From contig PLHN01000338.1 of assembly GCA_003139975.1 (NCBI GenBank), forward strand, positions 1 through 8,863: a stretch of DNA of 8,863 bases, in the 5' to 3' direction. Under the pieces are notes generated by a model. That model saw only the letters and a list, made by a program, of their open reading frames with translations, did no database searches and was not told where the DNA came from. The translations under genes and the position numbers were made by a program. This document shows positions 1 to 5,969 of the stretch, piece after piece (positions within the stretch are counted from its first letter, which is position 1; each line of letters starts with the position of its first letter). Source of the DNA: Acidobacteriaceae bacterium. Lineage in GTDB: Bacteria; Acidobacteriota; Terriglobia; Terriglobales; Acidobacteriaceae.

Positions 1-402
1 AGCCAGCTCAGCGAAGCCATCGCGAAGCTTACGCCGTTGCGCGAGGAGTTGAAGGCCGCCATCGACGCGGATGCCGAGTCCTACAACCTGGTGATGAAGG
101 CTTATAAGGCGGCGAAGGAATCCGCGGATGGCGACGGCGCGGGCGCCATTGATGCCGCGCTGAAGCAGGCGACCAGCGTGCCTTTGGGAGTGGCAGAGCG
201 GGTGGTCGAGATTTCGCAGATCGCCAGCAAACTGATCCCGATCACGAACCCGAACATGAAATCAGACCTGGCGACGGCCATCGCACTTGCAAAAGCCGCG
301 CTGGCCGGTGCGCTGGCGAATGTGGAGATCAACCTCGAATCGCTGAAGGACGAAGCGTTCGTGGCCGCAACGAGAAGCAAGGCGGCAGCGCTGCAGGAGT
401 GA
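1..402 (+). CDS. Cyclodeaminase/cyclohydrolase family protein (FTCD_C), 5'-truncated
   Basis: The frame is open from the first base of the window to the TGA at 400-402, giving 133 C-terminal residues. The start lies outside the window. The sequence has the look of the all-helical FTCD_C family: a DADAESYNLVMKAYK segment near residues 22-36, then VPLGVAERVVE, a helix after NPNMKSDLATA, and the closing INLESLKDEAF block. Family members are formiminotetrahydrofolate cyclodeaminases or methenyltetrahydrofolate cyclohydrolases (FchA type), which are cytoplasmic enzymes of one-carbon metabolism. Full-length single-domain members are about 200 aa, so roughly the first third is missing here. Which of the two reactions it catalyses cannot be decided from this part. 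The stop lies 2 bp before the preferred start of the next gene, so the two are probably co-transcribed. Confidence 0.85.
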   Translation, partial: SQLSEAIAKLTPLREELKAAIDADAESYNLVMKAYKAAKESADGDGAGAIDAALKQATSVPLGVAERVVEISQIASKLIPITNPNMKSDLATAIALAKAALAGALANVEINLESLKDEAFVAATRSKAAALQE

Positions 403-404
403 TT

Positions 405-923
405 GTGCTCAGAAAATCAGTTCTTATATGCATTGTTCTCGTCGCGGTGGCGGCAATCTGCATCTTGTTTGTCGGCCGAATCAGGCTTCAACGACGGGTG
501 TTGAAGTCATGTTTCGGTGATGTCCAAGGTCTGAGATCGGGCGCGACAGTAAGACTTGCCGGGGTTGATGTGGGTACTGTTCGATCCGTGCACGCCGAAC
601 CGCAAAACAAGAATTGTCCGGCGGAAGTGCAAATGGACATAGCCACTTCCTATGAACTTTCTATACCAAAAGATGCCCTGACAGACGTCGAAAGTGCCGG
701 AGTGCTAGGCGGAAGCTTTGTCAGTATTGACGTCAGCCAATCTTCAGGGGCTACGATAGAGAACTACGGTTACCTGAAAAGCAAACCGGCCAAGCGCCAG
801 CTTTCCTTCGAAGAAGATCTCAGAGCGGCCCGGGCCCTCCTGGAACTGGAGGCCGCACAGCGAGCTTCCGAAAAAGCTTCAACCGCCAAGATTCCGCCGA
901 CGAACCAGAACTCAAAACCCTAG
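405..923 (+). CDS. MCE/MlaD-domain membrane-anchored protein
   Basis: The protein has 172 aa. It starts with a short basic N-terminus, then one hydrophobic segment at about residues 5-24, then an MCE (MlaD) domain at about 35-127. Recognisable family positions are FGDVQGLRSGATVRLAGVDVG (about 37-57) and the later SAGVLGGSFVSIDV stretch (about 97-110). The tail (130-172) is charged and Pro/Ser/Lys-rich and probably unstructured. MCE proteins form hexameric rings in the periplasm that pass lipids to or from ABC transporters. No permease or ATPase partner is visible here. I prefer GTG at 405 because AGGAG (395-399) sits 5 bp ahead of it. The in-frame GTG at 399 overlaps that motif and has no ribosome binding site of its own. 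The base composition looks more AT-rich, with AGA, ATA and CTA codons, than the gene upstream. The family call is good; the transported substrate is unknown. Confidence 0.8.
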   Translation: MLRKSVLICIVLVAVAAICILFVGRIRLQRRVLKSCFGDVQGLRSGATVRLAGVDVGTVRSVHAEPQNKNCPAEVQMDIATSYELSIPKDALTDVESAGVLGGSFVSIDVSQSSGATIENYGYLKSKPAKRQLSFEEDLRAARALLELEAAQRASEKASTAKIPPTNQNSKP

Positions 924-938
924 GGGCTCCCGGCGTAA

Positions 939-952
939 TGGGCGCAAGCCCA
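939..952. other. GCAA-capped hairpin downstream of the MCE gene
   Basis: TGGGC-GCAA-GCCCA forms a perfect 5-bp stem closed by a GNRA-type tetraloop, 16 bp after the MCE stop codon. No T-run follows (GAGTCTTCTC), so it is not a convincing intrinsic terminator. It could stabilise the 3' end of the mRNA or be fortuitous. Confidence 0.3.
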
Positions 953-1009
953 GAGTCTTCTCACGTTCTACCCACAGGCAGGGGGAATGCACTTTGGTAC
1001 CGGTGCGCC

Positions 1010-1042
1010 TTGACGAATCGAGACTAAAATAGAAACTAAACA
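1010..1042 (+). promoter_or_regulatory. Weak promoter candidate for the exported-protein gene
   Basis: TTGACG at 1010-1015 is a good -35-like hexamer. The AT-rich stretch after it offers only poor -10 matches at usable spacing: TAGAAA at 1030-1035 (14-bp spacer) or TAAACA at 1037-1042 (21-bp spacer). The better hexamer TAAAAT (1025-1030) is only 9 bp away. Any start from this region would put the palindrome at 1050-1075 at or just after the transcription start. Confidence 0.25.
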
Positions 1043-1049
1043 TCAATCC

Positions 1050-1075
1050 GCGGGTTTAGATGCATCTAAACGCGC
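1050..1075. promoter_or_regulatory. Palindromic operator-like site
   Basis: Positions 1054-1071 read GTTTAGATGCATCTAAAC, a perfect 18-bp inverted repeat with no spacer. One mismatch outward (1053/1072) the symmetry resumes for three more pairs, giving a 26-bp dyad. It lies 24 bp ahead of the ATG at 1100 and after the only promoter-like hexamers in the gap. Further TAAA half-site-like words occur at 1023-1030 (ACTAAAAT) and 1035-1041 (ACTAAAC on the same strand). The gapless symmetric form fits the binding site of a dimeric regulator better than an RNA hairpin, which would have no loop. No known regulator consensus was recognised. Confidence 0.5.
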
Positions 1076-1099
1076 AGGTCCCCTTTGTTGAGGAGTGTT

Positions 1100-2029
1100 A
1101 TGAAGAAATTGTGTTTGGTGGTGTTGGTATTGTGGACCGCGGCGGGCATGGCGATGCCGATTGCATCGTCGGCGCGCGCGCTGGTGCCGTCCGAAATTCA
1201 GCAATTGATTGGCGTCGACTATCGGTCGTTGAAGGACTCGCCGACCGCACAAAAATTGAAAGACCAGGTTTTGCCGCAGGACCTGAAGGATTTCGAGGCT
1301 TCGCTCAAGGGAGTGGGAATCGATTCCGAAAACGATCTTGACCAATTGAACTTCATCTCGTTCCGCACGCCCAAAGTAGGCATTCAGACCGTGTGCGTGG
1401 CGCAGGGTTCATTTTCCGCCAAGGCTGTGCTGAAGAAGCTCAAGGCGAAAAAGATTGCGCCCACAAAGTATGGCACGGCCAGCGTCTACCCGATGGGCAA
1501 CGGGTATGTGATGACGTTCCTCGACGACAACACGATGGCTTTCGGCCAGGAGGCTCCGCTGCACAGCGCTCTGGATACGCGCGACGGCAAGCGCGCCTCT
1601 CTCGATTCGAATCCCACCATGTCCGATCAGATGGCGGCCGTGGATGGCGCGCCCGTGTGGAGCGTTCTTGACCAGCAGGGAACGCAGGCGATGATGCACT
1701 CCGCGATGGGCGACGCGGCCAAAGTGACGGACTACGACACGGTGAAGAAGCGGTTGCTCGCCTCGCACTATTCGATGAGCTTCCAGACGGGTGTGAATTT
1801 TGACCTGACCGTGCTGACGGCGGATTCGATGACTGCGGGCACGCTGTCCTCGCTGCTCAAAGCCGGTATCCTCTTCAAAAAGATGAACGCGACGTCTGCC
1901 GAGAAGACGGCTTACGACGCAACTACTGTAGATTCCGACGGCGTGAATTTGCTCCTGCACTTCAAAACCGACGATCAGAAGTTCCAGGCGCTGATGACGT
2001 CGCCGCTGTTTGCGGCCGTATCGCACTAG
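1100..2029 (+). CDS. Exported protein of unknown function
   Basis: The protein has 309 aa. ATG at 1100 follows AGGAG (1091-1095) with 4 bp between, and it opens a typical signal peptide: MKK, a hydrophobic core to about residue 20, and a likely cut after SSARA (residue 27). The longer reading from TTG at 1085 would overlap the ribosome binding site and is rejected. The mature part is Lys/Asp-rich with regular alternating hydrophobic strands (for example VYPMGNGYVMTFLDDNTMAFG at 129-149 and WSVLD at 187-191). It has no transmembrane segment after the signal and only one cysteine (C99). The pattern suggests two similar alpha/beta halves (about 30-160 and 175-305), but this is a visual impression. 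I cannot name a family. The gene is single, preceded by a palindromic site and ended by its own terminator, so it is probably an independently controlled periplasmic or secreted protein. Confidence 0.8.
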   Translation: MKKLCLVVLVLWTAAGMAMPIASSARALVPSEIQQLIGVDYRSLKDSPTAQKLKDQVLPQDLKDFEASLKGVGIDSENDLDQLNFISFRTPKVGIQTVCVAQGSFSAKAVLKKLKAKKIAPTKYGTASVYPMGNGYVMTFLDDNTMAFGQEAPLHSALDTRDGKRASLDSNPTMSDQMAAVDGAPVWSVLDQQGTQAMMHSAMGDAAKVTDYDTVKKRLLASHYSMSFQTGVNFDLTVLTADSMTAGTLSSLLKAGILFKKMNATSAEKTAYDATTVDSDGVNLLLHFKTDDQKFQALMTSPLFAAVSH

Positions 2030-2079
2030 GAACGTCGTTCGCTGTTCGCCAGTCCTGTTGGAGCAGAGGAATTTCAATG

Positions 2080-2110
2080 AGTCCCGGATCTCTCCGGGAC
2101 TTTTCTTTTT
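2080..2110 (+). terminator. Intrinsic terminator of the exported-protein gene
   Basis: AGTCCCGGA (2080-2088), loop TCTC (2089-2092) and TCCGGGACT (2093-2101) form a perfect 9-bp stem, directly followed by TTTCTTTTT. It lies 50 bp after the stop at 2029. On the opposite strand there is no T-run, so it would not efficiently end glmU transcription. The word TGAGTCCC recurs at 2113-2120, so the right arm could alternatively pair with that copy (6 bp, longer loop), but the first pairing is far stronger. Confidence 0.9.
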
Positions 2111-2123
2111 ATTGAGTCCCAAG

Positions 2124-3563
2124 TCAGCCTTGGGTCGAGTTTCGTGAGCCGCGCTTGGCGGCGGCCCAGCCTTCCTTGACGGTCTGCCGGGCACGGCCGA
2201 GGGCGAGCGCATCGGCCGGAACGTCGTCTGTGATGCAACTGGCGGCGGCCACGTAGGCGCCACGGCCAATTCTTACAGGCGCCACCAGCGTGGAATCGCT
2301 GCCGATGAAAACGCCGTCTTCGATGGTTGTTTTGTGCTTGTTCACGCCGTCGTAATTGCAGGTGATCGTCCCCGCTCCCACGTTGACGCCGTCTCCAATC
2401 TCGGCGTCGCCGAGGTAGGTCAGGTGATTGGCTTTCGAGCCCTTGCCGAGCTTAATTTTCTTGGTCTCGACGAAGTTGCCAACGTGCGCGCCTTCTCCGA
2501 TGTCGCTGCCCGGGCGGAGGCGTGAGTACGGGCCAACAATCGCGCCAGTGCCAATGCGGGCGCCGTCGGTGACGGTAAGCGGATTGACGAGCACGTTATC
2601 CGCGACTTCGGAATCCTTGAGGATGCTATAGGAGCGGATGCGGCAATCGGCGCCGATTCTTGTTTTGCCGAGCAGTTGGACGAAGGGTTCGATCACGCTA
2701 TCGGCCCCGACAACCACGTCGCTGTCAATCAGACAGGTCTGCGGCTGGAAAATGGTGACGCCTTCGGCCATCAACTGATGGCACTTGGCGAGGCGCAGGC
2801 GAGCATCCAGATCGACGATTTCGGCGCGGGTGTTGCTGCCAAGGACCTCCGCCGCGTCGGCAGTCTTGATAGCGATCACCTTCTTGCGCGCGCGGTGAAG
2901 AATTCCCGCCATATCAGTCAGGTAATACTCGCGGTGAGGATTGTCAGTCGAGAGTTCGCCGATGTGCTGGTAGAGCGAGGGCCCGGAAAACGCGTAGAAG
3001 CCGGAATTGATTTCGCGGATCTTCTTCTGGGTCGCGTTGGCGGCCTTTTCTTCCACGATCGCCTTGACCTCGGTGCTTTTCGCACTCTTGCGCAACACAC
3101 GGCCGTACCCAACGGGAGTGGCAAGATCGGCGGTGAGCAGCGTCATGGCTGCGTTCTGGGCGTTATGGAAGGAACTCAGCTTCTGAACTGTGGGGGCTGT
3201 GATAAGAGGAGCGTCGCCGGAAAGGACGATGACCTGATCGTAGGGCGCGAGAGCTTCGCGTGCGACCATGAGCGCGTGTCCCGTGCCGCGCTGCTCCGCC
3301 TGAAGAACAAAGTTAACGCCCGAGCCGCCCACGGCCTGACGCACGCGCTCGGCCTCATGGCCAATGATCACGAAAATGTCGGCCGCGGGCACGACCTTGG
3401 CGGCAGTTGCGATCACGTGCGCGAGGATCGGCTTGCCGCCGATTTCATGCAGCACTTTGGGGTGTCTTGATTTGAGGCGCGTGCCTTTTCCGGCGGCCAT
3501 GATGGCAATGGCGACGCGGCAGGGAAAAGATGATTTTGCATTCTTGCCCGGACGTTTTGGCAT
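2124..3563 (-). CDS. glmU: Bifunctional N-acetylglucosamine-1-phosphate uridyltransferase / glucosamine-1-phosphate acetyltransferase
   Basis: This cytoplasmic enzyme makes UDP-GlcNAc in two steps: acetylation of GlcN-1-P with acetyl-CoA, then uridylyl transfer from UTP. It supplies peptidoglycan and LPS synthesis. The protein has 479 aa, slightly longer than the usual ~456, because of about 17 extra N-terminal residues. The uridyltransferase domain shows MAAGKGTRLKS (22-32), QRGTGHA (91-97), SGDAPL with metal-binding D117, and N244 in LGSNTR. The C-terminal left-handed beta-helix (about 270-465) carries LRPG (349-352), NHLTYLGD with the presumed catalytic base H380 (E. coli H363), and GAGTITCNYDG (397-406). 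All key residues are present. ATG at 3563 is the only usable start: an in-frame TGA lies three codons upstream and there is no alternative start codon before the nucleotide-binding loop. No Shine-Dalgarno motif precedes it. yvcK ends 56 bp upstream. Confidence 0.97.
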   Translation of the reverse strand: MPKRPGKNAKSSFPCRVAIAIMAAGKGTRLKSRHPKVLHEIGGKPILAHVIATAAKVVPAADIFVIIGHEAERVRQAVGGSGVNFVLQAEQRGTGHALMVAREALAPYDQVIVLSGDAPLITAPTVQKLSSFHNAQNAAMTLLTADLATPVGYGRVLRKSAKSTEVKAIVEEKAANATQKKIREINSGFYAFSGPSLYQHIGELSTDNPHREYYLTDMAGILHRARKKVIAIKTADAAEVLGSNTRAEIVDLDARLRLAKCHQLMAEGVTIFQPQTCLIDSDVVVGADSVIEPFVQLLGKTRIGADCRIRSYSILKDSEVADNVLVNPLTVTDGARIGTGAIVGPYSRLRPGSDIGEGAHVGNFVETKKIKLGKGSKANHLTYLGDAEIGDGVNVGAGTITCNYDGVNKHKTTIEDGVFIGSDSTLVAPVRIGRGAYVAAASCITDDVPADALALGRARQTVKEGWAAAKRGSRNSTQG

Positions 3564-3571
3564 GCTTAGTC

Positions 3572-3577
3572 AATATA
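3572..3577 (-). promoter_or_regulatory. Possible -10 element for glmU (near-leaderless)
   Basis: TATATT on the minus strand matches the -10 consensus at 5 of 6 positions and lies 8 bp ahead of the glmU ATG, so a transcript from it would begin almost at the start codon. No -35 hexamer is seen at 16-18 bp. It would explain why glmU lacks a ribosome binding site, but read-through from yvcK is equally possible. Confidence 0.25.
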
Positions 3578-3619
3578 ACGCGGCCGGCGCATTCTTTACG
3601 TTGACTGGGTTGAGGCAGT

Positions 3620-4678
3620 TCAACGCGAGGTGGCCTGCCTGTCGGGAGCCTGCGCCATCAAGGCCATCAAATCATGCGCCACGCGTTCGGCGGCGTGCCG
3701 GACGACAACGCCCTCATCCAGATAATCGCCGAGGACGGGGCATACACCGAGGGCTTCAATGGCTTCCAGGCTAACCGCGATTTGGGACGCACCTTCGAGC
3801 GCGTATTTGGCTTTCATTTCGTCCGACGGCGGCTTTTGATTGATGAGCGCGTAGTCAAACAGTTGGGCGTGGGCGTGAGTGTTGAGGGCGCGGATATGAT
3901 CGGCGGCAGTTAAACCTAAACTTTCATTTGCCTGGGTCATCAAGTTGCAAATATAGATTTTGACCGCCGGTGATTCGGTGATCGCTTCCACGATTCCACG
4001 CACCAGCAGATTCGGGATCAAGCTGGTAAAGAGCGATCCGGGACCAATCGTGATCAGGTCCGCGGAAGAGATGGCTTCCAGCGTTTGCGGAAGAGGTTTT
4101 ACGTCGGGAGGGATTAGAAACAGCTCGCGAATTTTTCCTTTGCTGGCGGTGATGTGCGTCTCGCCGCGGACGCGCGAGCCGTCCTCGAATTGAGCTTCGA
4201 GTTCAACGTTCGACGTTGTGGCGGGATAGATATGCCCGCGGGTGAGCAGGATTTCGGAAGAAAGGCGAACAGCCTCGGCAAAATCTCCCGTGATGGAAGT
4301 GAGCGCGGCGAGAAAGAGGTTGCCAAAGCTGTGGCCCTCCAGTCCCGAGCCTTTTTGAAAACGGTGCTGAAACAGGCGCGACAGCAGCGCTTCATCTTCG
4401 GAGAGGGCGACAATGCAGTTGCGCACGTCGCCGGGCGGGAGCATGTTGAACTCCTTGCGCAGTCGCCCGCTCGAACCACCGTCGTCGCTGACCGTGACTA
4501 CGCCCGAAAGTTCGCGGATGGCAGTCTGGCCGGAGGCCGCTAGCGCCGGAGTCAGAACATAGCGCTTTAGCCCTTTCAGAAGAGTAGAAAGACCGGTACC
4601 GCCGCCGATTGCGACCACACGCAAGTCATGGTTCACGTCGTCGGGTTCAGGCGAATTCGCGCGCTGGTGGGGGCCCAT
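3620..4678 (-). CDS. yvcK: YvcK/GlmR-family protein (CofD-like fold)
   Basis: The protein has 352 aa; homologues are about 310-330 aa and the excess is an N-terminal stretch of about 18 residues. Family signatures appear in order: IGGGTGLSTLLKGLK (24-38), VTVSDDGGSSGRLR (61-74), PPGDVRNC (81-88), GHSFGNL (115-121), GPGSLFTSL (212-220) and CNLMTQ (244-249). In Bacillus and Listeria, YvcK (renamed GlmR) binds UDP-sugars including UDP-GlcNAc and adjusts carbon flow into cell-wall precursors by acting with GlmS. It is needed on gluconeogenic carbon sources. It belongs to the 2-phospho-L-lactate transferase superfamily, but this subgroup has no F420 role. ATG at 4678 follows GAGG at 4 bp; GTG at codon 15 is a possible later start, just before the conserved region. 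The TPR gene ends 17 bp upstream and glmU starts 56 bp downstream. The usual Firmicutes neighbours rapZ and whiA are absent here. Confidence 0.93.
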   Translation of the reverse strand: MGPHQRANSPEPDDVNHDLRVVAIGGGTGLSTLLKGLKRYVLTPALAASGQTAIRELSGVVTVSDDGGSSGRLRKEFNMLPPGDVRNCIVALSEDEALLSRLFQHRFQKGSGLEGHSFGNLFLAALTSITGDFAEAVRLSSEILLTRGHIYPATTSNVELEAQFEDGSRVRGETHITASKGKIRELFLIPPDVKPLPQTLEAISSADLITIGPGSLFTSLIPNLLVRGIVEAITESPAVKIYICNLMTQANESLGLTAADHIRALNTHAHAQLFDYALINQKPPSDEMKAKYALEGASQIAVSLEAIEALGVCPVLGDYLDEGVVVRHAAERVAHDLMALMAQAPDRQATSR

Positions 4679-4695
4679 ACCGCCTCAAGTCGCCG

Positions 4696-5262
4696 CTAGT
4701 ATGCGATGGTTTCTTCTCTTGATCCTGCCGTTTCTTCTACGCCGGGGTCGGGATAGAGAAGTTCCGTGAATCGCGGATCTTCCGCCAGATTCTGGAAGTC
4801 TATATCGTTGCGCGCCTGGAAGCGCAACGCGGGGTTTGCCTGAATGGCCTCGCTGAGCGTCCTGAGCGAATCTTCGATGTGGCCGGTCAGGCAGTGCAGT
4901 GCGGCCAGCCCGTAAAGAACATAGTCGCACTTGGGTTCCTGCTTCAGAAGCTTGTCGAAATGCTCGCGCGCCAGGTCATATTCGCCGGTGTTCATCAGCG
5001 AGATCGTAAAGTCAAAGTGCTCTTCGGATGTTTTGAAGTGCAAAGCGGGCGTTTCAAGATGCTGGTCACACGTCGCAATGTGGACCTGGGCGCGGTCGAC
5101 AATCGACTTGTCAGGCGCGCCAAGCACTTTTTGCAAGCTCGCTTTGGCTTTTTCGAATTTGCGTTCCTGCAGTGCGCGGAGCCCGGACTCGTAGTCTTTC
5201 ACCGCCTGGGTATGGCGCGGATCTTCAGCAGCCTGTTTCTTTGGAACAGCCTTGGGTGCCAT
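4696..5262 (-). CDS. Cytoplasmic tetratricopeptide-repeat protein
   Basis: The protein has 188 aa with no signal peptide or membrane segment. TPR-like helix pairs are seen at about residues 19-50 (AVKDYESGLRALQERKFEKA), 80-111 (LMNTGEYDLAREHFDKLLKQEP) and 113-144 (YGLAALHCLTGHIEDSLRTL). A closing DIDFQNLAEDPRFTELL segment (153-169) follows, of a kind common after TPR arrays. The N-terminus is Lys/Ala/Pro-rich and the last 18 residues are acidic. Such proteins act as binding scaffolds; no enzyme motif is visible. ATG at 5262 has GAGG 9 bp upstream of it. The stop lies 17 bp before yvcK, so co-transcription with yvcK and probably glmU is likely. That suggests, but does not show, a partner role in cell-envelope precursor control. 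Confidence 0.85.
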   Translation of the reverse strand: MAPKAVPKKQAAEDPRHTQAVKDYESGLRALQERKFEKAKASLQKVLGAPDKSIVDRAQVHIATCDQHLETPALHFKTSEEHFDFTISLMNTGEYDLAREHFDKLLKQEPKCDYVLYGLAALHCLTGHIEDSLRTLSEAIQANPALRFQARNDIDFQNLAEDPRFTELLYPDPGVEETAGSREETIAY

Positions 5263-5337
5263 TAAGAGCCCTCATTTCGAATTGAAGTGAAAGTGCCGCC
5301 ACGGAAAATCCATGGCAAAAAACCGATGCGGAGGAGT

Positions 5338-5796
5338 TTACTCAATGCTGGCGGCCTTCTCCAAATCTACCAGCTTCCAATCTCCATTGATAATTCCGGC
5401 GCGGATCTGGCGCGCCGTCTTGCCCCGCTTGTACATGGTGTAAGTGTAATAAAGCTCTTTCAGGCAGGTTCCGCACTCGGCGCCATGAGTTCCAGAAAAG
5501 CAGCTGTGCAGGCTGTTGTGTCCCATGCTGCGGTCACAATAGCAAAAGCACGGCTGCCGATAAAGCACCTTGGGAATTTTCGCGGCCAGTTCGTAGGCAT
5601 GGGTTTGATAAGCGTACTGCGCATTCGGTCCTACCAATTGATTTTTGGTGAGGATGGGCGGCAGCTTCTCCCCCTTGGCTGGGAGAGCCACGTTGAAATG
5701 CGGCGTTTCCGGGCTCGATTCGGATTGCAACCAAGGAGCCGACAGCAGCGCGACCATCACAAAAAGCGCCGCCGAAGCGGCCAAACGCGTGCGCAT
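5338..5796 (-). CDS. Exported CYCXC-family (PCYCGC-motif) protein
   Basis: The protein has 152 aa. The N-terminal hydrophobic stretch (about 5-22, after MRTR) is a signal peptide or anchor, with no lipobox cysteine. The diagnostic part is QPCFCYCDRSMGHNSLHSCF (81-100) followed by ECGTCLKE (107-114). Six cysteines (C83, C85, C87, C99, C108, C111) lie in a C-x-C-x-C...C...C-x2-C pattern, with H93, H97 and H104 between. This matches the PCYCGC-motif family, whose function is unknown; the clustered Cys/His suggest metal binding or redox chemistry outside the cytoplasm. The C-terminal part (112-152) is helical. The ATG at 5796 is forced by an in-frame TGA seven codons upstream. GAGG lies 12 bp ahead, a loose ribosome binding site. 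It is 75 bp upstream of the TPR gene on the same strand. Confidence 0.85.
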   Translation of the reverse strand: MRTRLAASAALFVMVALLSAPWLQSESSPETPHFNVALPAKGEKLPPILTKNQLVGPNAQYAYQTHAYELAAKIPKVLYRQPCFCYCDRSMGHNSLHSCFSGTHGAECGTCLKELYYTYTMYKRGKTARQIRAGIINGDWKLVDLEKAASIE

Positions 5797-5909
5797 ATCA
5801 GGGAATACCTCGAATCACTCATTTTAGCTTAAACCCGGCATTACGCGGGTACTGAGGAGGTTCCGGGAAGATTGCGGCGAGGAGAATTTGCGCCGGCGAA
5901 GGAAGCGCA

Positions 5910-5959
5910 AACCACAGGGCACACGGAATCCCGTATGACCCTCTGTGTACCCTGTGGTT
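5910..5959. repeat. Imperfect palindrome of intergenic-repeat type
   Basis: Left arm AACCACAGGGCACACGGA (5910-5927) and right arm TCTGTGTACCCTGTGGTT (5942-5959) pair at 16 of 18 positions, one of the two exceptions being a possible G-T pair. The loop is 14 nt. It begins 10 bp after the M20 stop on the minus strand. The CCACAGGG...CCCTGTGG type resembles dispersed palindromes I recall between genes of Acidobacteriota and related genomes. As RNA it would form a stable hairpin, but no proper T-run follows on either strand, so its role as a terminator is doubtful. Confidence 0.6.
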
Positions 5960-5969
5960 ATCAGGTTTC

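Noticed and set aside
1409..2269. Minus-strand open frame (286 codons) over the exported-protein gene and the glmU end
   Set aside because: It crosses the strong terminator and overlaps both a signal-peptide gene and the glmU C-terminus. Its Arg/His-rich translation is typical of an antisense shadow.
2676..3470. Plus-strand open frame (264 codons) inside glmU
   Set aside because: It is antisense to the well-conserved GlmU domains and shows no start signal or recognisable motif.
5299..5322. Hairpin CCACGGA-AAA-TCCATGG next to a six-base A run
   Set aside because: On the minus strand the T-run precedes the hairpin instead of following it, so it is not a terminator for the CYCXC gene; on the plus strand no T-run follows.
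5331..5440. Strong Shine-Dalgarno-like GGAGGAG followed by ATG at 5345 on the plus strand
   Set aside because: The frame stops after about 32 codons and lies antisense to the conserved C-terminus of the CYCXC gene.
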